Below, piece after piece: positions 8,245-17,696 of a stretch of 60,225 nt of DNA. The number at the start of each line of letters is the position of its first letter. Position 1 is the stretch's first letter. This DNA comes from JBASRP01 sp044866075 (GTDB lineage Bacteria > Actinomycetota > AC-67), in NCBI GenBank assembly GCA_044866075.1, contig JBIOTQ010000046.1, positions 1 through 60,225 of the forward strand, given 5' to 3'. Made by a program: the position numbers and the translations under genes. A model generated the notes under the pieces. That model was given only the letters and a program-made list of their open reading frames with translations. It did no database searches and had not been told where the DNA came from.

Positions 8245-9105
8245 CTATCCGGCCCGCTGCTTCACCAGCTCTTCGCTGACCTGCCAGAGCCGCTCCTGGG
8301 CGGCCTCGTCGTAGGACGGCGGCGAGGACATCTTCTCGCGGCGGTTGTCGAAATACTTGCCGTGCACTCCCTCGACGTCGGGCGACGTCGCCAGGTAGAT
8401 CGGCGTCTCCGCGCCCGACCGCACGGAGATCGCGCGACCGGTCAGCCGGAACAGCCACATGAACGGCTTCACCGGGATGCGGTTGCCGCTGCCGAGGCTC
8501 GTCGCGACGAAGCCGGGGTGCAGGCTGTTCGCCGTGACGCCGGTTCCTTCGAGACGGCGCGCGAGCGCGTACGTGAACATCACGTTGGCGAGCTTGGAGC
8601 GGCTGTAGACGCGCATCGAACGGTAGTTGCGCGTGCTCTGAAGGTCGTCGAAGTCGAGCGTCGAGCCGTAGTGCGCGTCCGAGGCGACGACGACGATCCG
8701 GCTCGGGGCGCTCTCCTTCAGCCGGTCGAGCAGCAGGTTCGTCAGCGTGAACGCCGCGAGATGATTGACGGCGAACGTCTCCTCGTAACCGTCGACGGTG
8801 ACGGTGCGCCTGATGCGGTACACGCCGGCGTTCGAGACGAAGACGTCGATCCGCGCGTAGCGGTCGAGGATCGCTTCGGCGAGCTCGTGCGTGGAGCGCA
8901 GCGACGCGAGATCGCCGAGGACGACGTCGGCGGAGCCGGGCGCGTCGCGGCGCACCTCCTCGGCGGCCGCCTCCGTCTTCTCGGCGTTCCGCCCGACCAT
9001 CACGACGCGCGCGCCGGCCGCGCACAGCCCGCGCGCCGTCTCGAGGCCGATCCCCGAGCTCGCGCCGGTTACGACGCACAGCTTCCCGTCCATCGGGCCG
9101 CTCAT
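8245..9105 (-). CDS. SDR-family NAD(P)-dependent oxidoreductase
   Basis: This 286-residue short-chain dehydrogenase/reductase is probably a retinol-dehydrogenase-like or general alcohol/ketone oxidoreductase. Motifs seen are VTGASSGIG (cofactor binding), NAGVY, the active-site Tyr and Lys in YSRSKLANV, and LHPGFVATSLG after it. The start ATG 9105 gives MSGPMDGKL, with the nucleotide-binding strand right behind it; a longer reading to 9231 has no family sequence. The substrate is unknown. It lies 12 bp upstream of the PHP gene on the same strand, so the two may share a transcript. Confidence 0.88.
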   Translation of the reverse strand: MSGPMDGKLCVVTGASSGIGLETARGLCAAGARVVMVGRNAEKTEAAAEEVRRDAPGSADVVLGDLASLRSTHELAEAILDRYARIDVFVSNAGVYRIRRTVTVDGYEETFAVNHLAAFTLTNLLLDRLKESAPSRIVVVASDAHYGSTLDFDDLQSTRNYRSMRVYSRSKLANVMFTYALARRLEGTGVTANSLHPGFVATSLGSGNRIPVKPFMWLFRLTGRAISVRSGAETPIYLATSPDVEGVHGKYFDNRREKMSSPPSYDEAAQERLWQVSEELVKQRAG

Positions 9106-9155
9106 CGCGCGGAATCCTAGTCGGCCTGCGCCGCTAGTCGTTAGGCTGGACCCCG

Positions 9156-9932
9156 ATGACGGCGACCTGTCACCGCGCCTCGCCCGAGACCTACTGTGAT
9201 CTGCTTCCACCGGAGATCGATCGGCTGGCACGCACGCTTGCGGATCTGGATCTTGCGGCGCGGGTGCCGACCTGCCCCGACTGGACGGTTGAGGACCTCG
9301 CCGTGCACATCGGGACCATCCATCGATGGGCGATGAACATGGTCAAAGTTCTCACGCCGAAGCGGCTCTCCTCCGCGAAGATGGATCTCGGGATGCCGGA
9401 CGATCCGTCGAAACTTGCCGCATGGATCGGAGCGGGAGCGGAGCCGTTGGTCGAGACCCTCCGCGCCGCCGAACACGACGCGCCGATGTGGGCGTGGGGA
9501 TCGGACCCGTACGCGCGCTTCTGGCCCCGGCGCATTGTGCACGAGTCCACGGTACATCGGGCGGACGCCGAGTTCACCGCCGGAATCGATCCGGCGATCG
9601 ATCGCACCGTCGCCGTTGACGGCGTCGACGAGTTCCTCGACAACCTCCCATACGCGGCCTACTTCGCGCCCCGCGTCAAAGAGCTCACGGGGACGGGAGC
9701 CCGGATCGCCTTCCGTGCGCGCGACGCGAACGTGGTGTGGACGATGGTTCTGGGGTCAGACGGCTTCACGTGGGATCACACGGAAGCGGGCGCCGACGCG
9801 TCGATCGAGGCGGAGTCAGGCGACCTCCTGCTTCTCATCTACGGGCGCCGGAAGCGCGAGAACGGGGACCGCTTCGCGATCTCGGGTGATATCTCCCTGC
9901 TGGATTTCTGGTTCGAACGCTCGTCGATCTAG
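9156..9932 (+). CDS. Maleylpyruvate isomerase family protein (MDMPI/DinB-like)
   Basis: This 258-residue protein has the N-terminal signature of the mycothiol-dependent maleylpyruvate isomerase family: PTCPDWTVEDLAVHIGTIHRWA, near residues 43-64, with the His typical of the DinB-like metal-binding fold, and a later HESTVHRADAE. These proteins are abundant in actinobacteria; many are metal-binding thiol-dependent transferases and few have a known substrate. The gene is divergent from the SDR gene and overlaps the end of the convergent AAA/cyclase gene by 4 bp. Confidence 0.8.
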   Translation: MTATCHRASPETYCDLLPPEIDRLARTLADLDLAARVPTCPDWTVEDLAVHIGTIHRWAMNMVKVLTPKRLSSAKMDLGMPDDPSKLAAWIGAGAEPLVETLRAAEHDAPMWAWGSDPYARFWPRRIVHESTVHRADAEFTAGIDPAIDRTVAVDGVDEFLDNLPYAAYFAPRVKELTGTGARIAFRARDANVVWTMVLGSDGFTWDHTEAGADASIEAESGDLLLLIYGRRKRENGDRFAISGDISLLDFWFERSSI

Positions 9933-12900
9933 CCGGCTTTGCCACCGCCGGGCCGCACGACGAAGATGCGCGTCTCGCCCTCGAACCCCTTGAGCGTGAG
10001 TTGCTTCTCGGCTGCAGCGATCCCGCGCTTGTCGAGCCAGCCGCGGGTCCGTCGGTAGGCCTCCTCGTCGAGGACGACCTCACCGTCCTCGGCGTGTGCC
10101 TGCAGCCGCGCCGCAAGGTTCGTCGTCCGGCCGATCACGTTCACGTCCTCGCTGCCGGTCAGACGTCCGACGACCGCGGGTCCGACGGCGATCCCGACGC
10201 CGAGCGGGAGGCCTTGGATCGAGGACTTGTCCTGCATCGCGACAGCCGCGCGAAGCGCCGACACGCAATGGTCCATGTCCGGACGGGTGACGTTGAAGCT
10301 CGCCATCACTGCGTCCCCGGCATAGGCATCGATCAGCCCGCCCTCGCGCTCGATCTCGCGACGCGCCCAGCGGTAGAAGGTCGTCATCTGTTGCGCCATG
10401 TCGGCGGGCGCCTCCCGGTTCGTCATGGCCGTGTACCCGCGCACGTCCGCGAAGAGCACCGTCACGAGTCGCTCGGCCGCCTGTTCGTCCGCTCGTGTGC
10501 CGGGCCGCGGCGTCTCGTGGAGCTCCGGGAGCATGACGCCGAGACGGTCCGCCGTCGAACGGACCGTTCTCTCGAGGATCACCGCTCCGGCCGCGTGCGC
10601 GGCACGGATCGCTTCGTCCAATTCACGAGCGGCGTCCTCCGAAGAGCCCGTCATGTGCAGTGCTTCCGCCAGCAAGGCCTTGGTGCGGATCTCGTCGGGG
10701 ACGTATCCCATCGCGGCGAACCCCTCGCGCGCCCGGCTCAGCATCTCGGCGGCGAGGGGGAAGTCGCTCTCCGCCAACGAGACCCGTCCTTGCGCCATGA
10801 GGACAAATGGGTACTCGGCCGCCGTCTCATCGACGTTTGTTTGGGCAAGAGCCTCCTTGGCCTCAGCAAGGCGGCCGGCAGCGACGAACGCTTCCACGAC
10901 CGTCGCCAGCGATCGACCGGCCCCCGGCGCGTTGAGGAAGGCTGCGAGATCGCGCGCGTGCGCCACTGCGGCCTCGATGTCGCCCCGTGCCAGCGCTAAG
11001 CGGAGGCGCGATTCGGCTCCCTGTTTCGCTTCCTGTGCTTCGATCTCCCGCGTAGGCGGGTGGACCGAGGCGGCTTCGTCCAGGCGTCCCTGCTCGGTGT
11101 AGACACGCGAGAGCCAGGCACGGGTCCACATACCCCACACGCCGCTCTGACCCGTCTCGTCTGCCGCTCGTTGACTTTCGACAAGACTCCGTTCTGCTTC
11201 CTTGAACCGTCCGAGGAGGTGGCACGCGAGGCCCGTAAGGAACCCGATCGCGAACTCCCCCCATTGATGCTGCGGGATCTCTTTGAACCGCTCGAGGACC
11301 CTCAGTCCCTCGCGGGCGCGCCCGATCTCCATGGTCGACGTGGCGGCGTTGTGGATCGTGTTCGAGGCCACGTCGTAGAAACCGCCTGCGATGGACTCGT
11401 CGATGCTGCGATCGAACCATCGCCGACCGTCGTCCGGGCTGCCGCCGTACGTCAGAGAAAGACCGAGGAAACCGTAGGCCCAGACGCGTTCACGATCTGA
11501 TCCCGTGGCCTCTGCTGCGGCGATCGCGCGCTCGGACATGTCTCGGGCGGCGTTGAACTCGTAATCGAAGACGTGCATCCCCGCGAGGCGGATGTAGAGG
11601 ATCGCGAGATCCCGGCTGGCGCCGAGCGGTTCCAGATCGCTGCGGGCCCTCTCGTATTCGACCATCGCTTGCTTGGGATCGTTCTTCACCCAGAAGACGC
11701 GGCCGAGCGCGATGCGACTGGCCGCCGCCGCGCCGACGTCGCCCGCCGCCTGCAACGTTTCTACCGCGTCGCGCAGATACTTCTCGGCAGGGCCAACGTT
11801 GGTCTCGAATGTGTACGCCTCCCCGACGTTGCGGAGGATCGTTCCGCGCTGCCGTGGGTCCGCGACGTACGGCAGGGCCCGCTCGTAGAATTCGGCGGCC
11901 TCGCGCGTGCCCAATCGCGCGAAAGCCTGCTCGGCGGCGGCGAGATAGGCGGGAACGGCCTCGTCGGCCCGGCCCGCCTCCGTTAGGTGATAAGCGAGCT
12001 CCGCGGGCGAGCCGTGGTCGCCGCGCAAGACGTCCGCCGCGCGTCCGTGGAGCTGACGGCGGCGCGGCGAGATGATGTCTTCGTACACGGATTCGCGCGT
12101 GAGCGCGTGACGGAACCGATACCGGCCTCGCACGTGCGGGTCCTCGTCCAGAAGCTGCTGCCGGACGCACACCTCGAGCGCATCGAGCACCACGGTCTCG
12201 TCCATGCCGGTGACGGCGACGAGCGTTTCGTAGGAGAAGCTCTGCCCGAGCACGGACGCCACGCGCAGTACGTCGGCGTGATCCTCATCGAGCCGTCCGA
12301 CCCGCAGCAGGATGCCCTCGGACACCGAGCGCGGGATCCGTAGCTCGGGCAGTGCCTTGCGATCCCACCCCGTTGCCGTTCGGTAGATGTCGCCGCGATC
12401 GACCGCTTCCTTCAGCATCTCCTCGATCGCGAACGGGTTCCCCTCGGTCCGGTCGAACATCAAGTCGCGGAACTCGTCGCTCACCTCTTCGTCGAAGATC
12501 GCGCCGATCACTCGGGCAACGTCGTCGGCGGGCAGAGGCGATAACTCGACGAATTCCGCGCTGCGCGAGCGACGCCAGCCTTGCACGATCGGTAGCAGCG
12601 GATGCTTCCGATGAAGCTCGTCCGCGCGGAAAGTGACGAGCACCATCGCGGGCGAGCCGCGGAGCCGCCGCGTCATGTAGTCGAGCAACTCTCGCGTCGA
12701 CGCGTCGGCCCAATGGATGTCCTCGACGATCACAAGCACGCCGCGACCGGACCCGGCCGCGCGAAGCGCGGCAAGGATCCCCTCATACAGGTGCAGCCGG
12801 GCCTGTGCGGGGTCGGAGGTCTCGGGTGGTGCCTCGCCGAGCTGAGGAAACAGCTGGGCCAGCGACGCCGCGGCCGGACCGAGGCGTTCACGCGCCTCGT

Positions 12901-13180
12901 CGATGTCGAGTCCCGCGAGCCAGTTCCCGATCGCCTCGGTGAACGGCAGGTACGGAAGCCCGATGTCCGCTTCCGTGCATCCGCCCGAGAGGACGGCTGC
13001 TCCCAGAGGCCGCGCGCGGGCCGTCAGTTCCTTCGCCAGCCGCGTCTTCCCGAGCCCCGCGTCACCGGAGATCGCGACGACCCGCCCGTCGCCGCGCGCC
13101 GCGGCGAAGAGCGCCTCCTCGAGGATCGCCAGCTCCTCGTCGCGGCCGATGATGACGCTGCACAGCGCCTGCGCGCTCAT
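9929..13180 (-). CDS. AAA ATPase/TPR regulator with C-terminal class III cyclase-like domain
   Basis: This is a 1083-residue multidomain protein. The N-terminus holds a STAND/AAA-type ATPase: IIGRDEEL, Walker A GDAGLGKT (residues 39-46) and Walker B VLVIVEDIHWADAS. A long helical middle follows that looks like tetratricopeptide repeats. The last 180 or so residues form a class III nucleotidyl cyclase homology domain (VTVLFADVRGYT, YAGDAVMASFN, TNLAARLQ). Both metal-binding Asp and the Asn/Arg pair are present, but the Lys that reads adenine is replaced (IDAYAGD), so cyclase activity is uncertain. The start ATG 13180 is just before the ATPase domain; a longer reading to 14197 covers nucS antisense and is rejected. 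It is probably a cytosolic signal sensor. Confidence 0.85.
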   Translation of the reverse strand: MSAQALCSVIIGRDEELAILEEALFAAARGDGRVVAISGDAGLGKTRLAKELTARARPLGAAVLSGGCTEADIGLPYLPFTEAIGNWLAGLDIDEARERLGPAAASLAQLFPQLGEAPPETSDPAQARLHLYEGILAALRAAGSGRGVLVIVEDIHWADASTRELLDYMTRRLRGSPAMVLVTFRADELHRKHPLLPIVQGWRRSRSAEFVELSPLPADDVARVIGAIFDEEVSDEFRDLMFDRTEGNPFAIEEMLKEAVDRGDIYRTATGWDRKALPELRIPRSVSEGILLRVGRLDEDHADVLRVASVLGQSFSYETLVAVTGMDETVVLDALEVCVRQQLLDEDPHVRGRYRFRHALTRESVYEDIISPRRRQLHGRAADVLRGDHGSPAELAYHLTEAGRADEAVPAYLAAAEQAFARLGTREAAEFYERALPYVADPRQRGTILRNVGEAYTFETNVGPAEKYLRDAVETLQAAGDVGAAAASRIALGRVFWVKNDPKQAMVEYERARSDLEPLGASRDLAILYIRLAGMHVFDYEFNAARDMSERAIAAAEATGSDRERVWAYGFLGLSLTYGGSPDDGRRWFDRSIDESIAGGFYDVASNTIHNAATSTMEIGRAREGLRVLERFKEIPQHQWGEFAIGFLTGLACHLLGRFKEAERSLVESQRAADETGQSGVWGMWTRAWLSRVYTEQGRLDEAASVHPPTREIEAQEAKQGAESRLRLALARGDIEAAVAHARDLAAFLNAPGAGRSLATVVEAFVAAGRLAEAKEALAQTNVDETAAEYPFVLMAQGRVSLAESDFPLAAEMLSRAREGFAAMGYVPDEIRTKALLAEALHMTGSSEDAARELDEAIRAAHAAGAVILERTVRSTADRLGVMLPELHETPRPGTRADEQAAERLVTVLFADVRGYTAMTNREAPADMAQQMTTFYRWARREIEREGGLIDAYAGDAVMASFNVTRPDMDHCVSALRAAVAMQDKSSIQGLPLGVGIAVGPAVVGRLTGSEDVNVIGRTTNLAARLQAHAEDGEVVLDEEAYRRTRGWLDKRGIAAAEKQLTLKGFEGETRIFVVRPGGGKAG

Positions 13181-13258
13181 GGTGTCCCGCTCCGCATCGG
13201 CTCCTACCGTACCGGGTCCGCGAGCAGCGCACGGTCGCGCTTGAGTACGCTGGCCGCC

Positions 13259-13915
13259 GTGCGCCTGGTCGTCGCCGAATGTTCCGTCGACTACACGGGG
13301 AGACTCTCCGCGCATCTCCCGCTCGCCCGCCGCTTGCTCGTCGTGAAGGCCGATGGGACAGTCGTGATCCACGGCGACCGCGGCCACAAGGCGCTGAACT
13401 GGATGTCGCCCCCGTGCACGATCCTCGAGCGGCCGGACGCGTGGACGGTCACGGGTCCGCGCGGCGAGACGCTCGAGATCTCGATCGCGGAGATCCACCT
13501 CGATACGACGCTCGACCTCGGCGCCGAGCCCGGCCTCCGCAAAACGGGGAGCGAGACCGAGATCCAGTGGCTCCTCGCTCAGAGCCCTGACGCCGTCGTG
13601 CCCGGCTCGCGGCTCGTCGCGCGCGAGTTCCCGACCGACCTCGGTCCCATCGACCTTCTTCTGCGCGACGCGGACGGCGGCGCGATCGCGGTCGAGGTGA
13701 AGCGCGTCGGCGAGCTCGCCGCGGTCGAGCAACTGACGCGGTATCTGGAGCGACTGAACGGCGACGCGTCGCTCGCACCGGTGCGCGGCGTCCTCGTCGC
13801 GCAGACCATCAAGCAGCAGACGCGAGTCCTCGCGAAGGCGCGGGCGATCGAATGCGTCGAGATCGATTTCGAGAAGCTGGCCGGCCGGGTCGTGCGCGAC
13901 CCGACACTCTTCTAA
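13259..13915 (+). CDS. nucS: Mismatch-specific endonuclease NucS (EndoMS)
   Basis: NucS cuts both strands at mismatches and replaces MutS/MutL in most actinobacteria and some archaea, working with the sliding clamp. The 218 residues match the expected length. The N-terminal part is MRLVVAECSVDYTGRL. The nuclease core shows the PD-(D/E)xK pattern: LGPIDLLLRDADGGAIAVEVKR, with Asp, Glu and Lys in order. The start is GTG 13259, since the family begins at this sequence. It is divergent from the AAA/cyclase gene by 78 bp and followed by a SnoaL-like gene whose ribosome-binding site overlaps the nucS stop. Confidence 0.93.
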   Translation: MRLVVAECSVDYTGRLSAHLPLARRLLVVKADGTVVIHGDRGHKALNWMSPPCTILERPDAWTVTGPRGETLEISIAEIHLDTTLDLGAEPGLRKTGSETEIQWLLAQSPDAVVPGSRLVAREFPTDLGPIDLLLRDADGGAIAVEVKRVGELAAVEQLTRYLERLNGDASLAPVRGVLVAQTIKQQTRVLAKARAIECVEIDFEKLAGRVVRDPTLF

Positions 13916-13924
13916 GGAGGACAC

Positions 13925-14299
13925 ATGCAATCCGATGCATTCCGGAAGGCCGTGGAAGCCTTCGATCTCGAGGCTGCGGCGGCGTGCCTGTCCCCCGGGG
14001 TGGTGCTGCATTCGCCCGTCACCTTCACGCCTTTCGTGGGTCGCGACGCCGTCGCCGCGTTGTTCGCGATCCTGTTCAAGACCTTCGAGGACTTCCGCTA
14101 CGTCGGCGAGTTCGCCGGCCCGGACGGCGCGGCCGTGCTCCACTTCCGCACGCGCGTGGGCGATCGAGACGTCGAGGGGATCGACATGATCAAACACGGT
14201 GCCGACGGTCTGATCGAGGACTTCACGGTGATGGTGCGTCCGCTGTCGGCGGTGACGGCCCTTCGCGACGCGATCGGCGCGCAGCTCGCCGCTAACTGA
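13925..14299 (+). CDS. SnoaL/NTF2-like fold protein
   Basis: This is a 124-residue small alpha+beta barrel protein of the SnoaL/ketosteroid isomerase-like superfamily. Evidence is the pattern AFDLEAAAACLSPGVVLHSPVTFTPFVGRDAV in pieces: an N-terminal helix, a strand with the pocket entrance, then FKTFEDFRYVGEF and a C-terminal strand with HFRTRVGDRDVEG and DFTVMVRPL. The ligand or substrate is unknown. A strong AAGGAGG site lies 5 nt before ATG and overlaps the nucS stop, so it is co-expressed with nucS, though a functional link is not obvious. Confidence 0.75.
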   Translation: MQSDAFRKAVEAFDLEAAAACLSPGVVLHSPVTFTPFVGRDAVAALFAILFKTFEDFRYVGEFAGPDGAAVLHFRTRVGDRDVEGIDMIKHGADGLIEDFTVMVRPLSAVTALRDAIGAQLAAN

Positions 14300-14305
14300 G
14301 CACGC

Positions 14306-15133
14306 TCACGCCGTCGAGAGCTGGGCCGTGTACGGCCCGCGCCCCGTCGCGACCGCCGCGCCGCAGCGCGCGGCGAACCTGATTGCGTCCTCCGTCCTGC
14401 GCCCTTCGGCGAGAGCGTACGCGAGACCGGCCGCGAACGAATCGCCGCATCCATACGTGTCCACCACAGGCGCCGGCGCCGGCGCGGCCGCGTAGCGCAG
14501 CTCCGCATCCCCGCGTTCCCGGTAGCTCCCGCCCGCGACGCCCTCCGTCCGGACGACCAACCGCGGCGGCGGATCGAGATCGCCGTCCCGGTAGACCTCG
14601 GACGGATCGCGTGCGCTCCCGACGATCGCGTCGAGCTCGACCCCGGCCTCGGCCAGCGCCGGCACGATGATCCGCGAGCTCGCGACGACAACCCGGGCGC
14701 GGCGCGCGAGCCGGATCGCGGCCGGATCGGCCGCGCACACGTACACCGCATCCACGTCGGGCAGCTCGTCCCACGGGAGCGGATCGTCGGCGCGGGCCTC
14801 GAGGCGCGGCCCGATCACCGTGATCGTGCGCTCTCCCGCCCCGTCCACGAACGTCAGCGCGCGCCGCGTGGGCTCCGCCCGGAACACGGCGGCGACGCGG
14901 ACACCCTCCCCTCGCATCTCGTTCGCGACTCGCCGCCCGCGATCATCGTCCCCGAGGGCCGTGTACAGCACTGCGCCGTCGGCGAGCTTCGCGAGCTGCG
15001 CCGCTGCGACGGCCCCACCGCCCGCGGGTCCCTCCCAGGCATCGGTCGCACGCGCGATCTCCCCGGCCACCGGCAGCCGGTCGACACGAACGAACTCCAC
15101 CCACTCGACATGTCCGAGAACGGCGCTACGCAC
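14306..15133 (-). CDS. PfkB-family sugar/nucleoside kinase
   Basis: This ATP-dependent kinase of the ribokinase/PfkB family has 275 residues. The N-terminal glycine-rich GPAGGGAVAAAQLAKLADG substrate lid region is near residues 35-53, and the C-terminal anion-hole signature is DTYGCGDSFAAGLAYALA, with the catalytic Asp in GCGD. The substrate cannot be told. The start is GTG 15133, only 5 nt after the P450 stop, so the two genes are probably co-transcribed. Confidence 0.85.
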   Translation of the reverse strand: MRSAVLGHVEWVEFVRVDRLPVAGEIARATDAWEGPAGGGAVAAAQLAKLADGAVLYTALGDDDRGRRVANEMRGEGVRVAAVFRAEPTRRALTFVDGAGERTITVIGPRLEARADDPLPWDELPDVDAVYVCAADPAAIRLARRARVVVASSRIIVPALAEAGVELDAIVGSARDPSEVYRDGDLDPPPRLVVRTEGVAGGSYRERGDAELRYAAAPAPAPVVDTYGCGDSFAAGLAYALAEGRRTEDAIRFAARCGAAVATGRGPYTAQLSTA

Positions 15134-15138
15134 GAGGA

Positions 15139-16362
15139 TCAGCGGAACCGGACCGGCAGCCGTTCGAGGCCGTTGAAGATGTTCGAGCGGAGCCGGCGCG
15201 GCTCACCGGCGAGCGCGAGCGCCGGCAGGCGCGCGAAGAGCTGCTCGAAGATCACCCGCAACTCCAGCCGCGCGAGCTGCGCTCCCAGACAGAAATGGGC
15301 GCCGAACCCGAACGCGAGGTGTTCGTTCGGCGACCGCGTCACGTCGAACCGGTCCCCGTCGGCGAATACCTCCTCGTCGCGGTTCGCCGAGCCGTACCAG
15401 AGCGTCACCTTCTGCCCGGCGCGGATCGTGACGTCGCGCAGCGACACGTCGCGCGTGGCGGTCCGCACCATCGACACCAACGTCGGCGAGACGTACCGCA
15501 ATATCTCCTCGACCGCGCGGGGCAAGAGAGACGGGTCGGCCGCAACGCGCGCACGCTCCTCCGGGTACTCGAAGAACGCGATCATGCCTCCAGACGTGCC
15601 ATTCATCGTGGTCTCACTCCCGGCGATGAACAGCAGGATGCAGAGCGCAAGCATCTCGGTTCGTGACAGCTGCTGCCCGTCGATCTCCGCGTCGACGAGA
15701 CCGCTGATCAGGTCCGAGCGCGGATCGGCCGCGCGCGTCTCGATCGCCTCGCGCAAGTAATCGATCAGCGACGCGGCAGACTGCATCGGATCCAGCATCG
15801 TCCCGGCGCGAGCCAGGTCCACGTCGGTAACCATCATCGGCTTGATCGCGGCGAAGAGCGCACCGCGATCCTCCGCCGGTATCCCGAGAAGCTCGCAGAT
15901 CACGATGAACGGCAGGCGCGCCGCGACGTCGGCCACGAAGTCCCCTTCTCCGGCCGCCTCCGCGTCGTCGATCACCGTTTCGACGACGCGACGTACGAAG
16001 GGCTCGAGCCGCGCGACCGACTGCGGCGTGAACGCCTTGTTCACCAGCGCGCGGAGCTTCGTGTGGCGGGGAGGATCGGTGATCACCAGCGTTCCTTGCA
16101 TCATCTCGTAGTCCATCGATGCACTGTCCGGGTTCTCGAGGTCCATCGTCGAGGTCCCGCCGGACGAGATGAAGCTCTGCGTGTCGCGCGACACGCGGCG
16201 CACGTCCTCGTACCGCGTGATCGCCCAGAAGCCCGGGCCCGACCGCTGGCGCTGGAAGAACACCGGCGCGTTGGCGCGAAGGTAGCGGAAGACCGTGTGC
16301 TGATCCCCGGTCGCGTAGAGCTCCGGATCGGTGAGATCGATGTCTTCGAGAGCGAGCGTCAC
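15139..16362 (-). CDS. Cytochrome P450
   Basis: This 407-residue heme-thiolate monooxygenase of the soluble bacterial class would need ferredoxin and ferredoxin reductase, which are not in the window. Motifs are the I-helix AGSETT (oxygen activation), the ExxR motif in EEILRY and the heme loop FGFGAHFCLGAQLARLEL with the Cys ligand. The N-terminus has no membrane anchor. The substrate is unknown; similar actinobacterial P450s act on steroids, terpenes or fatty acids. It is first in a pair with the PfkB kinase. Confidence 0.95.
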   Translation of the reverse strand: MTLALEDIDLTDPELYATGDQHTVFRYLRANAPVFFQRQRSGPGFWAITRYEDVRRVSRDTQSFISSGGTSTMDLENPDSASMDYEMMQGTLVITDPPRHTKLRALVNKAFTPQSVARLEPFVRRVVETVIDDAEAAGEGDFVADVAARLPFIVICELLGIPAEDRGALFAAIKPMMVTDVDLARAGTMLDPMQSAASLIDYLREAIETRAADPRSDLISGLVDAEIDGQQLSRTEMLALCILLFIAGSETTMNGTSGGMIAFFEYPEERARVAADPSLLPRAVEEILRYVSPTLVSMVRTATRDVSLRDVTIRAGQKVTLWYGSANRDEEVFADGDRFDVTRSPNEHLAFGFGAHFCLGAQLARLELRVIFEQLFARLPALALAGEPRRLRSNIFNGLERLPVRFR

Positions 16363-16467
16363 GGACGAGAGGGTACAGGCCGCAGCTACGAACCCGACGA
16401 AATCAGACCATTCCCGAAAAGTTCGGAACCGTTAGTCCCCAACTGGGATGAATCACCTAAATCGCTA

Positions 16468-16496
16468 TAGACAAATCTTTTGACACGGCTATTAAT
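16468..16496 (+). promoter_or_regulatory. Candidate sigma70-type promoter of the subtilase gene, in an AT-rich leader
   Basis: TAGACA (16468-16473) and TATTAA (16490-16495) are separated by 16 bp, about 40 bp before ATG 16537. The 16400-16500 stretch is clearly more AT-rich than its surroundings. It also holds two small inverted repeats: CCGAA-aag-TTCGG and TCCC-caact-GGGA. A TTGACA at 16480-16485 has no good -10 at the right distance. Confidence 0.4.
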
Positions 16497-16536
16497 GGCA
16501 CGGCCACACGCCACCTTGTCTTGGGGAGGGGACCAT

Positions 16537-17682
16537 ATGGCTCGGCGTCTCGTCGCTCTCTTCTTCGTCGCTGTCACGCTCGCCGGTCAGGCCGCGACCG
16601 CTCGCGCTCCGCTCGCTCTCGGCCGGTACATCGTGACGCTTCGCGACTCGGTCGCCGATCCGGCCGCCGTGGCACGTCAACACACCGGGCTTCTCGGTGG
16701 CAGCGTGTCGCACGTGTACTCGCACGCGCTAAAGGGGTATGCCGCGTCGCTGCCGCAGGCGCTGCTGGCTCGATTGCTCGCCGACTCGCGCGTCCTCCGT
16801 ATCGAGCCCGACACGATCATGCACGCCGACGCGACACAGACCGGCGCGACGTGGGGCATCGACCGGATCGACCAGCGGAACCTTCCGCTCAACGGATCCT
16901 TCACGTACAACAACACCGGCGCCGGGGTCACGATCTACGTCATCGACACCGGCATCCGCTTCACGCACTCCGAGTTCGGCGGCCGTGCGTCGAGCGGCGT
17001 CGACGAGGTCGACGGCGGATCCGCGGACGATTGCAACGGCCACGGCACCCACGTGGCCGGGACCGCGGCCGGCGCGACGTACGGCGTCGCGAAGGCCGCC
17101 TCGATCGTCGCCGTCCGTGTGCTCGATTGCAACGGGATGGGTGGGACTTCGGACGTGATCGCCGGCATCGACTGGGTGACCGTGAACCACCAAGCGGCGC
17201 AGCCGGCCGTCGCGAACATGAGCCTCGGCGGCGGCGCGAGCAACGCCCTCGACACCGCGGTTCGTAACTCGATCGCCGACGGAGTCTCCTATGCCGTCGC
17301 CGCGGGCAACGGCAACATCATCGGGATCGCGCAGAACGCCTGCAACTTCTCGCCCTCCCGGGTCGCGGAAGCGATGACCGTCAGCGCGACCACGACGAGC
17401 GACGCCAAGGCCTCGTACGCGAACTACGGAAACTGCGTCGACTGGTTCGCGCCGGGCTCGGGGATCACCTCGGCCTGGTACACGAGCAACACCGCAACGA
17501 GGACGATCAGCGGAACATCGATGGCCTCTCCGCACACGGCGGGCGTCGCGGCGCTCTACCTGCAGGGAAACCCCGGCGCCTCGCCGGCCGCCGTCCGGCA
17601 GGCGCTGTTCGATCTCACGACCAAGAACAAGGTGACGAACGCGCGCTCGACGAACGCGCACCTGTTGTTCACGAACCTCTAA
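16537..17682 (+). CDS. Secreted S8 subtilisin-like protease with I9 propeptide
   Basis: This 381-residue exported serine protease belongs to the proteinase K/aqualysin branch. A signal peptide (residues 1-23) is followed by an inhibitor I9 propeptide (about 29-96: GRYIVTLRDS through RVLRIEPDTIM). The catalytic domain has Asp137 in VIDTG, His169 in NGHGTHVAG, Asn in AAGNGN and Ser328 in GTSMASPH. The start ATG 16537 is 5 nt after the strong purine run GGGGAGGGG; an upstream ATG at 16480 would spoil the signal peptide. It would act outside the cell on proteins. It converges on the HD-GYP gene with a shared hairpin terminator. Confidence 0.95.
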   Translation: MARRLVALFFVAVTLAGQAATARAPLALGRYIVTLRDSVADPAAVARQHTGLLGGSVSHVYSHALKGYAASLPQALLARLLADSRVLRIEPDTIMHADATQTGATWGIDRIDQRNLPLNGSFTYNNTGAGVTIYVIDTGIRFTHSEFGGRASSGVDEVDGGSADDCNGHGTHVAGTAAGATYGVAKAASIVAVRVLDCNGMGGTSDVIAGIDWVTVNHQAAQPAVANMSLGGGASNALDTAVRNSIADGVSYAVAAGNGNIIGIAQNACNFSPSRVAEAMTVSATTTSDAKASYANYGNCVDWFAPGSGITSAWYTSNTATRTISGTSMASPHTAGVAALYLQGNPGASPAAVRQALFDLTTKNKVTNARSTNAHLLFTNL

Positions 17683-17696
17683 GCGTAGGGTTTACG

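Noticed and set aside
12602..13258. An N-terminal extension of NucS
   Set aside because: It is Arg-rich shadow sequence opposite the AAA/cyclase gene; NucS proteins begin at the VRLVVAECS segment (GTG 13259).
16395..16500. A c-di-GMP or c-di-AMP riboswitch before the subtilase
   Set aside because: The sequence does not match the conserved cores I know, and it is too short for the c-di-AMP type.
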